DNA of 64,000 bases from Russula earlei (lineage: Eukaryota; Basidiomycota; Agaricomycetes; Russulales; Russulaceae). Every line of letters begins with the position of its first letter. Within the stretch, counting starts at the first letter, position 1. Position numbers and translations under genes: made by a program. The notes under the pieces are model-generated. The model worked only from the letters and a program-made list of their open reading frames with translations. It was not told where the DNA came from and did no database searches. Where the stretch lies: assembly GCA_025769875.1 (NCBI GenBank), contig JAGFNK010000201.1, positions 1 to 64,000 on the forward strand. Reading direction: 5' to 3'. This document shows, one piece after another, positions 47,774 through 60,060 of this stretch.

Positions 47774-50700
47774 ATGCGTACTTTACCCAGGACTCAAGTG
47801 TTGAATAGTTCAACGTTCAAAGCCCCGCCTCTGGACGACAAGTCACACACTCTGCCTGATCTGTACGACTGGCAGTATCGAAATAGCCCAAATCACCCAT
47901 TCTTTGTCTTTGAGGATGCTCCCGGGAGAATCAGGACCATCACATGGGCCGAAGCTGTTCGCGGATTCCATCGTGCAGCCCATCTAATTGCGTCGCGGAT
48001 CCCTTTTGAGGCCGCGGCAGCTGCTTTGGAAGGTCGCCCAGTCATCGTTGCCGCATTAGCTGCGACTGGTCCGTCGCCACTCTGGAACCTCCCGGTGATC
48101 CCCTACTCATGCCGCTGACTTCCACGTAGATACTGTGACGTACTTCGCAACCCAGGTCGGAATTATGCGAGCCGGGCTCACCGTATTCCCCATCTCGCCG
48201 AGAAATTCGCCAGAAGCGATCGCTCATCTGCTGAAGAAGACGGGGACAAGTCACCTACTTGTCGGTGGCGAGCCCATGCTCCAGAAGCTAGCTTCCGCCT
48301 CCTTGGATTTATTGCGAACGGAAGGTCATCCTGAGTTACCTTTTTCGGATATGCCCCATTTCGAAGATATATACCCCCTTGGTGGCTCAGATTGCACATT
48401 CGAGCACTATCCTCCAGTGGGATTTGACCTTAATGCACCGGCATTGATATTACATTCCTCTGGTCAGCGCGTCGTGGATCTCATCTGTTAAACATGCGAC
48501 TGACCGACTTGACTGCGAAGGATCGACTGCGTTCCCAAAGCCAATAATATGGCCACATAGGCATCTTGTCACCCTTGGTGCTGTTCCATGTAAGTCGCTT
48601 CTAGCCCCTGCGGTGGAGCGCGTCTTATGTACCTGACTAGGGTGGGGGGAAATGGATTTCTGTGGACAAGTCATGTCTTGTCACGCCGTACCAGTCTTCC
48701 ACGGGATGGGCACCTTTCAAATAGCGGTGGCGGTAAGTGCGACTCAATGTAAGTGTTCCAGTTCTAACAACCTCTAGCCTTCTGCCGGAGTGGTGATGGC
48801 AGTATTTAAGCCAGCCTTTCCGGCGATCTTGCCAAATCCTCAGAACGTGTTGGAGGGAATAGTGGCAGCAAAGTGCTCTATTGTGGCGGCTGTCCCGACA
48901 TTCATAGAAGTACGTGGTTGCTATCCCGTTCGGTGGCACCTCACTTGAAAATGCATATAGGCTTGGTCACGCATTCCCGCTGCTGTAGACTATCTCAGAA
49001 CAACAAAGGCCGTGGTAAGCTATTCTGGCAACCTGACCTGAAACATGCTGCTGACAGTTCTCCGGGAGATATGGGGCGGAGGGCCACTACCTAAAGAAGT
49101 AGGGGATTACCTTACACGCGAAGGAGTCTCCATTCATCCCCAGTTCGCATCGTAAGCACCTTGACTCCCGTCCTGTCTTCGTCTCTACAAAGTCGTCATA
49201 GTACTGAGTGCGGCCCTATGAACACGGTTCTCCCAAGTTGGTTTTCCTTTCGTTCGTCCAATAAGTGCTTATGCTGTCCCCCAACAAGATCATTCTCGTG
49301 GAGAAGACTGGGAGTACTTCACCCTGTCCCCTCAGTGCTGCCCTGCACTTCTACCCCAAGATGATGGAACGTTCGAGTTGGTCATCATCGTACGTGGATT
49401 CTATCTCCATCTGCTACATACGCTGAGATGTTCCAGAATCATGACTATCACCGTCCAGTTGTAACAAATATCCAGATCGACGGGAGGGATGCGTACGCTA
49501 CCTCAGATCTTCTGGTGCCCCATCCCACAAAATCTGGTTTATGGAAGGTTTACGGCCGAAAGGATGACCAAATCATGTTGTCGACGGGAGAAAAGACGAA
49601 CCCAGGGCCTCTCGGTACGACTTTAATTCTGTCTGTGGAGCTGTATGTTCTGATATAGGTTTCTTAGAGGGAATTCTCGTTCAGGATCCTCACATCCTGT
49701 CCGCTGTCATGTTCGGCAGGGGGAGGTTTCAGAACGGGGTGCTTATAGATCCAAAACCCGGATTTGCTTTTGATCCTAACGACGAGGCAAAGCTTGAGAA
49801 TTTTCGACAATTAATCTGGCACGTATCTTTGTCCCCATGTGTGCCTTTTGGTTCTGAACTCGACATCCAGGCCGACAGTGGAGCGGCTGAACGCGTTTGC
49901 ACCTCAACACTCTCGCCTATTCAAGGAGGCCCGTACAGACTTCCCTAGTCACGGGACTGTAGTATAACTAATATACTGTCTAGATGATAATCGTGGCATC
50001 CCCAACTAAGCCATTTGCATATACAGCGAAGATGACCCCACGCAGGCAAGCCATCCTCAAGGATTATGATGCGGAGATAAATGCTCTGTACGATGTAGTT
50101 GATCAGACATCACGAGTCGATATCCCTTTACCAGCGGAATGGAACCCGTCCCAATCGTTGGGCTTTATGCGTCATGTTGTCCATAAAGTCATGACAGAGA
50201 AGGTTCCCGATGGTGTTGACATCTTCCAACATGGATGCGATAGGTACGGATATCTACATGTTCTTGCTTCACCATAAAGTGATTGGCTTGTTCAGTCTTC
50301 AGTCGACTTACATTCGGAACTCTGTCTTGCATGCGCTCCGGAAGACTAAGCCTGAGATTGTGAAGCTTGTGTCTGCGTCTTTCGTTTATGAACACCCCAC
50401 GGTTGAGCGTATGGCCACATTCCTGAGCAAGGCGGTCACCGATCCACAGTCCACTCAGAGTGTCGACCTTGCAACACGCGGACGGGAGATGCAAGCACTC
50501 GTCGACAAGTACACGGAGAGTTTTCCCGCACGTCTCGCACTCAATGGATCCGCCCCTCCGTTGCCCCCCGGCGACGTCTATCTATTGACAGGAACGACAG
50601 GTACTCTTGGTTCGAACATGTTGGCGCAATTGCTGGAAGCACCTGGTGTGGCGCGTGTATACGCGTTTAACCGGACATCCAAGCCTTCAACTTCACAGGC

Positions 50701-51957
50701 TCGACATCTTTCCAGCTTTACGCAACGTGGACTGAACACGAGTCTGTTGTCATCTGAAAAGCTGGTGTGTGTTGAAGGGGACCTGAGCGCGCGTAAATTT
50801 GGTTTGGACGACTATTTGTATGGAGAAGTAAGTAAAGTTCGTTCAGCTGCCAGTCATTCTCATCCGATGGATATATACAGATCCATCAATCAGTCACACA
50901 CATCATCCATAGCGGTAGGAAACGCCCCTCCTCTATTAGACCGATCATATTGAGTATTCCTACAGCTTGGAAGATCAATTTCAATCTATCATTAACATCG
51001 TTCGAGGATACCATTTCCGGCGTGCGAGCTCTAGTGGACTTTGCGATCACATCGCCACACACGCGTCCTCCCCACCTGCTATTTGTCTCTTCCATCGCCG
51101 TCTTCACCAGTGCGTGCTGTGTTACACGATCCTACCTTTATAATTGATTTCTTAATTCAGACTTTGAGAACAAGGGCTCAGTTTTGGAGGAAGTTCTCTC
51201 CAACCCCGAGGTCGCTGTTGGCACTGGCTACTCTGAATCGAAGTGGGTAGCAGAGCGTATTCTCGATGCCGCGACGGAGCGCACTGCACTGAGGCCAGTG
51301 GTCATACGTCTTGGGCAAGTATGTGGCGACGGAAATGGCACTTGGAATGAGAAAGAATGGTTCCCGTCGCTTATCAAGTCAGCCTTGACACTACGCTGTC
51401 TGCCAAGCCTTGATGGAGTAAGTCAGATTCGCACTACGTTGACCGCATGCCGTTGATTAGATGGTAAGACCGTCTCCTGGATCACTGCGCCGGATGCTGC
51501 CGCCGCAATGCTCGAGATGTCACGTCTCAAGCCCGCACCTGGTGCTCACACTCTCCACGTTGCCAACCCACATGGAGTCCCCTTCAATGCCCTCATTACT
51601 TCCGTCGCATCCTCGCTTGATGTCTCACTTGTGCCTTATACCGAATGGCTGTTTCGGCTGTCCGAAGAACACACGGCCGAATCTCATTCCACGGCAAACT
51701 TGGATCAGGCACAATCAGAGAACCCTGCATTGCGCCTGTACCGCGTTTTCCAAGCTGCGCGCACGGGACCCGAGTGGGAGCCTCTCGGGATTGCGCATTT
51801 GGACACCACACGCGCCGTACAGGCATCGAAGTTGTTGGCAGAGGGCGCCAAGCCACTTGGGGTAGAGAACGTGCGTAAGTGGCTGAGCGCATGGCGCGCG
51901 AGTGGTTTCCTCCCTCCTGAAGGGAAGAAGGCACGTCCGGAGACGTCGGTCATCTAG
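47774..51957 (+). CDS. NRPS-like carboxylic acid reductase (A-T-R), copy 4
   Basis: Intact by hand-checked phases through the whole exon plan. The adenylation domain starts [14 protein letters not shown] and has [41 protein letters not shown]. The A5-like motif is altered to QFASTECGPMNTVLP, where copy 1 has QYG at the same place, so the binding pocket may differ. The carrier Ser codon is split (50242-50243/50296). The reductase has [12 protein letters not shown] and [17 protein letters not shown] and ends EGKKARPETSVI. The conserved irregular intron has a GC donor (49819). I chose 47774 because it aligns with the starts of the other copies. Its last exon was copied to 55.5-56.0 kb by the downstream tandem duplication. 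Confidence 0.85.
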
Positions 51958-52501
51958 AACATCTCGGCGTCAACTCCGGTGGAGAGCGAGGGCTGAGCCG
52001 GCTGCAATGCTGGGGGACTTGCTCCCAACTTTGGAGTGCTGTGCTGTATTGGACACCGGTTTTTAGCGGTGCATCACATCATTAGTAATGTAACTTTGAC
52101 TTGTGATTGAATGCATCTGAGGAACAGTCGTGTTTCGCGAATGATCAATGACCGTTCCTGCAATCGAATGAGCTTGCACTTCAAGTTGTTGTAAGCCTAG
52201 TCTGGCACGTGGCACTCCCAAAGGCACCTCAATTGCTAGATAGATAAGACTATCTAATTAGATGTAAGCAGGAGTAGTGGTGGCGAACTTCACTGACAGC
52301 GTCGAGCAGGAATAGCGTCAGTATCACCGCGACGCTTACGTAGTTGCACCAAGATATCGATGCTTATTAGAAGACAGTGGATCAACATGGTCAACAAGTC
52401 ATTACAGTCTTCCGAACTACACGTTCACATCGTCAAGATGCGTCTCGTGGCCGCCATCTCCCTCCAGGAGAGCGAGCTCTTGGCTGACTTGAGCGGCGTC
52501 T

Positions 52502-53006
52502 CTACTCCACCGGGCTGCGCCCACGGCCGTGCACGTCCCCTTCATAAATAGACGCAATCTCATCTCGTAATGCCGACTCTTTGTTCTGTGCACTTCGTTG
52601 CCCGATCTTGTCCTCCTCAATTGTTATATAACGCTCGAGGGGGGTAGCAGGATACTCCTCATGGCGATTTCGATGAGTGGCACTCGTCCTTTGCGCCTTG
52701 CCGTCCGACGATTGCGACGACTGCAACAACTTCTTGTGCTCAGCAGCATCCATGTTACGTTTGCAGTTCTTCTCCCGAAGTTCTTTCGTCACAGGGCCTC
52801 TCAACAAAGCGCCATAGGCGATTACTGATGGCGACCGATCCTTATCCGAATTCGACGGAACATGGTCACCTCTGTACGCGAAGTCAACAAGGGATGTGAC
52901 AGAGCTTGAAGAGGCGCGCACACCTAGGATACCGTGAGGGACGGGCGAACGACGGAACGACGCCAACGGCGAGAGAGAAAATGGCAAAAATAGCGGAAGT
53001 ACGCAT
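52502..53006 (-). CDS. Small secreted protein of unknown function, intact copy
   Basis: Two exons, 53006-52924 and 52871-52502, sum to 453 nt (150 aa), with donor GTGTGC and acceptor GTACAG. The first exon encodes a clear signal peptide (MRTSAIFAIFSLAVGVVPS, cleavage probably after SFA). The mature part is charged, rich in Lys, Glu, Arg and Ser, with no cysteines to suggest a disulphide-rich effector. Two degenerate relatives lie at 56680-57276 and about 61245-61470. No known family was recognised. The signal peptide and two-exon phase make a real gene likely. Confidence 0.6.
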
Positions 53007-55495
53007 TGTTGTTATGAGTGTGATTGTCAATTAAAATGAATGTCGTGAATGTCGACGGAGTAGGAACAGAAAGATGTAGGAAGGTTGTTGGTAACCAGTA
53101 CCAAGTATGAGACGAATGGGAGAGCGCTGCTGGAGGAAATTGAAACCGCAGGTATGGGTTGTCTTATATACCACGAATGGGCTACAACTATCGGACTTTG
53201 AACCCATCCGAGTTTACTGAGCAGTGTTGGACGCCCTGTCACTGCTATGTTCAAACGCGACGTGATCCAGTGTATTTATTACGAACTATTAGCCCTGCAT
53301 TGAATACAGATTATGACTTTGGGACATTACTGGTTGGTGGATGGTACAAGCGACGCGGCATGTTTGCTGAGTGGTGGCTGTTAGGTAAAATACAATGAAA
53401 CTTGTTTATTTCTTTGGGCAACCATAATTGGGTAGTATATGATATATACCAGCGAAGACCAGCTAATTCGCTGCAACAATCTCTTAAAAAACAAAACTGC
53501 ATTTTGAAACACTCTAATATCTTTTGAAGCCTGAGAACAGGATCAAACTCAAATTATCCACATGACGTTTGCGCTAAGATGTGATGAACGAGCAACTAGC
53601 AAGTACATATTTAGGACTAATTGGGATGTTCATAGCATAGTCACCGCTATGAGGACAGTCCTCCTTCGCTTCCGATTCGCTCATCACCCTCACCCTCACC
53701 ATCACCTCCACCATCGCCCTGACACTCCCTATCGCGCCGTGGCACCTGATAACCATCACCTCTTCTCCTGTAGCGATGACATTGCGCTTAGTCTGTGAAT
53801 CAAGACTGAGGTGCGAGAATGAAATTATATAAGACAGAGCTATGAAAGGAACCGACGTTATCTAAGCGTGCGTATGTGAACCTCGGAACTGGTGTTGTTT
53901 GCCGTCGCGCTGTGGCTGCGACTCCAACACGAAACGCCCTAACGTGCGCGATTGCGCCTCACCATCGCCTCCGCCACCACCTCATTCCTTTCTCCCTTTC
54001 ATGATTAGACCCTGTCGTTTAGTTGAGCTGAGTACACCTCCGATACGTAGCCCGGCGTTCGATCAGTACTAACCCTCGCTTGGTGCTTTACTCTGTCCCT
54101 TCTTTGGCCCAGTACTGAGACCGCCTGCCTCCTTCCCGTCTCAACGTCACTATCATCGTTCTCGCCTCAACTTTGCCCCCACCGCGGCCTTGTGACGGAG
54201 CGCTGTTCCGCTCCTTTTCTTTGAAGGTCCCCCTACCACCAGGTACTCTGGCTGTGAATGAACACACTTCCTGCCCATAGAGGGGTTGTAGCCGGTCCCC
54301 GAATTGCCCTTTAACTTCCTGACTCCTGCACGTCGCTGCACTTCCGTTCTCAGCACAAGTCTTCCGCTCGTCTGTAACCTCGCATCCGCGTTCAGCCTAA
54401 ACCCCTTCCCTTTCTCACTCTCTGTGTCTCCTTTGCATTCCGACTCTGCGTCGTCATCGCCCTCGCCGCCGAGATCGCCGCTAGCCCTCTCATGTGTACG
54501 CCTGCCTCTCCCTAGTGGCGATGGCTCCTCCCTGCCTCCCTCCGCACCGCCATCCATTCATCACAGCGCATCCTAGTGACATTTTCTCCTCCGAACCCGA
54601 GTCGTCCGAACCCCCGTCTCCTACATGTCAAGCTGTGGCGCAATCCATTCATTCTCCTCAGCAGACCAACTTACGGCTGGCACAGATCCTGGCGCGAGAC
54701 GCGATCTCTGCACTGCTTGGTGTGTCGCCTAGTCAGTCGCACGAGTAGCATGTCATCTTTGCATCGTCCATATGAGCGTGGCTTCGGGAGCAGTGGAAAT
54801 CTGCTTGAGCATTACTCGCCGATCGAAGAATAACATCCAAGTCGTATATGAGAAGGAGCTTACATTCGTGCTCCCCCGTTGCCACGTTAGCATTCAGCTC
54901 CTGTTCTACCAACTTTGGCGTCCCTCCTGTACCAGCTCATCCTGAACAATAGAGGTGACCAACCCCGCCACTGTCATGGCCTTGCCTCGTCCTGGCAAAT
55001 GCACCTCCCCCGCACCTCTTGCGCTTGTGACTTTCCATAAGGACTCGTCGTTGTGTCCATACCGGCGCGCACTATTAGACGATTGTGACGATATCGTTGA
55101 GGTCCTCAGCAACGTCGATGCGTTCGGACGGTGACGGCAAGAACGGCACGGAAGATAGAGCGGAAGAGCGAGACGAGGTCAAACGTTCGTGGGAGGTATT
55201 GGTATGAGCATTGTTGCGGGCTCACAACACACATCTTTCGGGCGGTGGTCATGCTCCCCAGCGAGTACGGTGTTGTCTGGGAGTGGGTCGGCGGTGTCGC
55301 CTTTGCGACAGCCGGGCGCTCCAAAGGCAAATCAATCTAGCACAACATCTGCCTCAGTGAAAACGTCCAACAGAGGAGGACCGGCAACAGTACTGCCCAC
55401 AGTCGCAGGCAAACGGAAAGTCAAAGCCTACTGCCAACAGAACGAAGGCCAAATTCTCATTATTCAATGCAACACAATCTGCGTGGTGTTTTCGA
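53007..55495. other. Remainder of repeat unit 1; unassigned conserved open frames
   Basis: Two stretches keep an open plus-strand frame in both units and may be exons. One is 54590-54748 (ending ISALLGVSPSQSHE; partner 58767-58926). The other is 55131-55340 (SEYGVVWEWVGGVAFA; partner 59279-59488). No start, splice chain or known family supports a product. The 54100-54500 stretch is strongly pyrimidine-rich, like a promoter or leader. Confidence 0.35.
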
Positions 55496-55496
55496 G

Positions 55497-56002
55497 ATGC
55501 TGAGACCATCTCCTGGGTCACTGCGCCAGATTCTGCCGCGCCGCAATGCCCGAGATGTCCTTTCTCAAGCCTGAGCCCGCGCCTGATGCTCACACTCTCC
55601 ACGTTGCCAACCTGCATGGAGTCCCATTCAATTACCTCATTATCTCAGTCGCATCCTCGCTTGATGTCTCACTTTGTGCCTTATACCGAATGGCTGTTTC
55701 GGCTGTCTGAGGAACACACGGGCAAATCCCATTCCATGGCAAACTTGAATCAGGCACGATCAGAGAACCCTGCATTGCGCCTGTTCAGCGTTTTCCGAGC
55801 TGCGCGCACAGGACCCGAGCGGGAGCCTCTCGGGGTTGCGCATTTGCACACCACACGCGCCGTACAGGCATCGAAGGTGTTCGCAAGGGGCGCCAAGCCA
55901 CTTGGGGTAGAGAACGTGCATGAATGGCTGGGCGCATGGCGTGCGAGTGTTTTCTTCCCTCCTGAAGGGAAGAAGGCACGCCTGGAGGCGTCGGTCATCT
56001 AG
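55497..56002 (+). pseudogene. Reductase 3' exon fragment (copy 5)
   Basis: Matches only the last exon of copy 4 (HTLHVAN, PYTEWLFRLSEEHT, ARTGPEREPLGVAH, end EGKKARLEASVI). It begins abruptly at the duplication junction, lacks all upstream domains, and carries an extra T in tcactttgtgcc that shifts the frame. Confidence 0.85.
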
Positions 56003-56679
56003 AACATCTCGGTGTCAACTCCGGTGTGGAGCGAGAGCTGGGCTGGCTGCACTGTTGGCGGACTTGCTCAAAGGAAGCCAGCTTAGGAATACCAACGGTC
56101 TCAGTCACAGCTTAGATTCTCTATCGTCGTTGTGGCCGACTCGGGAGTGTTGTATGCCAATTTTTACACACCATGTTTTGGCCGTACATCAGTAGGAATG
56201 CAACTTTGACTTGTGAGTGGCGATTGAGTGCTGCTAAGGAACAGTCGTGTTTCGCGAGTGATAAATGACTCAGGCGATCGTTCCTGCAAGGAGGTCGCAC
56301 CTCCAGTTGTTGTTCAGCGCACATGCGCGTGGCACTCCCGAAGGCACCTCAGATGCTAGATAGATAGCAGACTATCTCGATCTGAGCAGTGGCGAACTTC
56401 ACTGATAGCGTCGAGCGAGATAAAGTCCGAGTCAGAGTCTTAATCCCGACTCACCCTTTGATCGCTAGCGCATCACCGCGCCGTTTATGTAGTCGTCACT
56501 CGTTCTATATGCACCAAGATAAACCAATGCTTATTAGAAGACAGTATATCAACACGGTCAACGAGTCATTACAGTCCTCTGAACAACACATCCATCAAGC
56601 CGCATCGTCAAGACGCGTCTCGAGCGACTGCTACCTGTATGTATTTGCGGGTAGAGGGCTCTTGGCTGACTTGTTGGCG

Positions 56680-57276
56680 TCACTCCCATGACCCCATAGG
56701 CTCCTTATGCCCGGTCCGGATCTCGTTCTTGCGCTTGTCCTGCTCCATCTGCCTGAGGCCATCGCGCTGCAGCGGGTCTCGATAATACGGGTCGCGCTTG
56801 TTCTCTCGACGATCCTCCTGACTGGCTATACGATCAGCCCTTCTCGGCCCGAAGTTGCCCCATCTTGTCGCCTCGCCCGCGGGGTTCAGCTTATCCAGTT
56901 CTTCCTGTTTGGGGCTCCCGGGTTTTGATGATGGGTCTTTATGCAGTTTCTTCCTGTTTGGTGCTCCCGGCTTTTGATGATGGGTGCTTATCCAGTTCTT
57001 CCTGTTTGGGGCTCCCGGCTTTTGATGATGGGTGCTTACCCAGTTCTTCCTGTTTGGGGCTCCCGGCTTTTGATGATGGGTGCTTATCCAGTTCTTCCTG
57101 TTTGGTGCTCCCGGCTTTTGATGATGGGTCCTTATCACTTCTGCAGGCGAAGTCAACAAAGGATGCCACAGAGCTTGAAGAGGCGTGCGCACCTAGGAGA
57201 CCGTGAAGGATGGGCGAACGACGGAACGATGCCAATGGCGAGAGAGAGTAATGGCAAAAATAGCGGAAGTACGCAT
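56680..57276 (-). pseudogene. Secreted-protein paralogue with 16-residue repeats, frameshifted
   Basis: This is unit 2's version of the gene at 52502-53006. Its ATG (57276, MRTSAIFAI) is kept, but an indel directly after it takes the signal peptide out of frame. The equivalent intron (GTGCGC..CTGCAG) leads to a second exon starting SDKDPSSKAG, expanded into HPSSKAGSPKQEELDK repeats. A second indel in the last repeat (EETA stop) separates it from the tail ending HKEPMGSWE. Unit 1's copy has no such repeats. Confidence 0.65.
56890..57136. repeat. 48-bp minisatellite, about five units
   Basis: Units of agttcttcctgtttgg plus ggctcccggcttttgatgat plus gggtgcttatcc, nearly identical. Because 48 is a multiple of three, they encode a 16-residue repeat on the minus strand. 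It is absent from the same place in unit 1. Confidence 0.9.
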
Positions 57277-57284
57277 TTTCGTTA

Positions 57285-59861
57285 TGAGTGGGATTGTCGA
57301 TTGAAAATGAAAGTCGTGGAGGTCGACGAGGTAACAGAAAAAATGTAGGAACTTGAAGGCTGTTGGTAACCAGTACCAAGTATGAAATAAATGGGAGAGC
57401 ACAGCTGGAGGAAATGACTGCAGCATGGGCTGTCTTATATACTCCTTGACGAGTCGCCTATGCCCCATTTCGGAGATTACCATTACCATCACGAGCCGGG
57501 AATATTTTGTAAGTCACGAAAAGAAATCCATCGACAACACTCGGGGTTTTTTGTTTTGCGATTGAGGTGCAAGTTGTGCAAGTCCGCTTGTACTGTGCAG
57601 TCACGTGAGCATGCGATATCCGTCATCCCTCATTAGTTTTTTGTTCAAACGCGACGTGATCCAGTGAGTCTATTCATCATGAACTATTTACTGAGAATTA
57701 CCCCTTCATTGAATGCAGATTATGACATTACTGGTTGAATGGTACAACACGCGACGCGGCATGTTTGCCGAGTGGTGGTTCAAACTGGCCATTGAATAGT
57801 ATTGGGTGATATATATCAGCCAATTTTCTGTTAAAAAACTGCATTTTGAGAATCTAGCCCGCATTTCCGGAAGATCAAACGATCCACATGACGTTTGCGG
57901 CAAGATGGTCTTTTTTTTACACTAATTGTGATGGTTCATAGCGTAGCCACCGCTTGGTTCAGCAGCTATGAGGACAGTCCTCCTTCGCTTCCGTTTCGTT
58001 CATCACCTCCACCATCCCCCTGATACTCCCAATCGCGCCTTGGCACCTGATAACCGCCGTCATCACCTTTTCCCTGTCATCATCCAACACGAAACGCCTT
58101 GACGTGCGCGATTGCGCCTCACCATCGTCTCCGTCTCCGCCACCACACCAATCTTTTTCTCTCCCTTTCATGATTAGACCCTGTTGTTTAGTTGAGCTGA
58201 GTACACCTCCGATACGTAGCCCGCTCGATCATTACTAACCCTCGCTTGGGACTTTACTGTGTCAGCCACCATCCCTTCTTCAGTTCAGTACTGAGACCGC
58301 CTGCCTCCCCGTTTCAACGTCACTATCATCGTTCTCGCCTCAACTTCGCCCCCACCGCGTCCTTGTGACGGAGCGCTGTTCCGCTCCTTTCCTTTGACGG
58401 TTCCCCCACCACCAGGTACTCTGGCTGTGAATGAACACACTTCCTGCCCATAGAGGGGTTGTAGCCGGTCCCGGAATTCCCAGCTCTCTTTAACGTCCTG
58501 ACTCCTGCACGTCGCTGCACTTCCGTTCTCAGCACAAGTCTTCCGCTCGTCTATGTAACTTCGCATCCGCGTTCAGCCTAAATACTTTCTCTCTCTCAGC
58601 GTGTCTCCTTTGCATTCCGACTCCGCATCGTCGTCGCCCTCGCCGCCGAGATCGCCGCTAGCCCTCTCGTGTGTACGCCCTGCCTCTCCCTAGCGGCGAC
58701 GGTTCCACCCTGCATCCCTCCGCACCGCCATCCATTCATCACAGCGCCTCCTAGTGACATTTCCTCCTCCGAGCCCGAGTCGTCCGAACCCCCGTCTCCT
58801 ACATGTCAAGCTGTGACACAATCCATTCACTCTCCTCAGCAGACCAGCTTGCGGCTGGCACAGATTCTGGCGCGAGATGCAATTTCTGCATTGCTTGGTG
58901 TGTCGCCTAGTCAGTCGCACGAGTAGCATGTCATCTTTGCATCGTCCATATGAGCGTGGCTTCGAGAGTAGTGATAATCTGCCTGAGCATTACTCGCCGA
59001 TCGAAGAACAACATCCAAGTCGTATTTGAGAAGGAGCTTACACTCGTGCTCCCCCGTTGCCACGTTAGCATTCAGCTCCTGTTCCCAACCCCGCCACTGT
59101 CATGGCCTTTGCCTCGTCCTGGTAAAAGCACCTCCCCCGCACCTCTTGCGCTGGTTACTTTCCACGAGGACTCGTCGTTGTGTCCATACCGGCGCGCACT
59201 ATTAGACGATTGTGAAGATATCGTGGAGCTCGATTTGGCCGACATATGCGTCCTCAGCAACGTCGATGCGTTTGAACGGTGACGACAAGAACGGTGCGGA
59301 AGATAGAGCGGAGGAGTGAGACGAGGTCGAACGTTCGTGGAAGGTATTGGTATGAACGTTGTTGCGGGTTCACAGCACACATCTTTCGGGCGGCGGTCAT
59401 GCTCCCCAGCGAGTACGGTGCTGTCTGGGAGTGGGTCGGCGGTGTCGCCTTTGCGACAGCCGGGCGCTCCAAAGGCAAAACAATCTAGCTATCACAATAT
59501 CTGCCCCAGTGAAAACGTCCAACCGAGGAGGATCGGCAATAGTACTGCCCACAGTCGCAAGCAAACGGAAAGTCAAAGCCTACTGCCAACGGAACGAAGG
59601 CCAAATTCTCATTATTCAATGCAAGACAATCTACGTGGTGTTTTTAAGTTGGCAGCGAGCGATATGGTTGTCAAGTCCATGCATTCGCACTTGCACTTGA
59701 ATGGCACCACTGCCTTGCCAACAACGGATCGAAACGAGTTTGTGAGGGAGGTCCTCACTCACCCTCCCTCTAACCATCTACGACCCTTCATTTCTACGTC
59801 ATTTCCTCTTTCTTTTGCTGCTCGCGGTTGGCTCGTCGATAGTTAATCAAATAATACAATT
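57285..59861. other. Remainder of repeat unit 2 and its far flank
   Basis: Holds the same unassigned frames as unit 1 (58767-58926 and 59279-59488). Beyond 59645 the sequence is unique to this unit up to 59861, with no gene recognised. Confidence 0.35.
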
Positions 59862-60060
59862 CTCCTCACTGATAGCGTCGAGGAATATCCTGTTTCAATC
59901 CCGACTTCACCCTCTGCCTCGGTTACTTCTACAGAAGATTAACACGGTCAACTACTCACCACATTCTTCTGGATATCACATCCATTAAACCAAATCGTCA
60001 AAATGCGTCTCAGGTATCTGCCGCCTGTGTGTATGTGCGGGTAGCAAGCTCCTGGCCTGT
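59862..60060. repeat. Third, partial copy of the 4.1-kb repeat (first piece)
   Basis: ctgatagcgtcgag.., aacacggtcaac.. and ..tatgtgcgggtag match 56398-56660 in order. The matching piece resumes at about 61330, so this third unit is interrupted. Confidence 0.65.

Larger units (their letters stand above)
51470..55495. repeat. Tandem segmental duplication, unit 1
   Basis: Nearly colinear with 55496-59645 at an offset of about 4.1 kb. It begins inside the last exon of reductase copy 4 and contains its 3' flank, the secreted-protein gene and the pyrimidine-rich block near 54.1-54.5 kb. It ends near gtggtgtttt at 55490, where the sequence jumps back to reductase exon sequence (gatgctgagacc). Confidence 0.8.
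55496..59645. repeat. Tandem segmental duplication, unit 2
   Basis: Second unit of the 4.1-kb duplication. Matching landmarks: tctagaacatctcgg (51954/55998), gcgaacttcactga (52284/56391), the pyrimidine-rich block (54150/58290) and the atgtcatctttgcatcg stretch (54750/58928). Indels are frequent, so the duplication is not very recent. Confidence 0.8.

Noticed and set aside
54304..54576. 90-codon plus-strand frame rich in Ser, Pro and Leu
   Set aside because: It lies in a pyrimidine-rich block and is not kept open in the duplicated unit.
55106..55330. Minus-strand frame also present at 59254-59478
   Set aside because: Conservation is explained by the recent tandem duplication, and the opposite frame is equally conserved.
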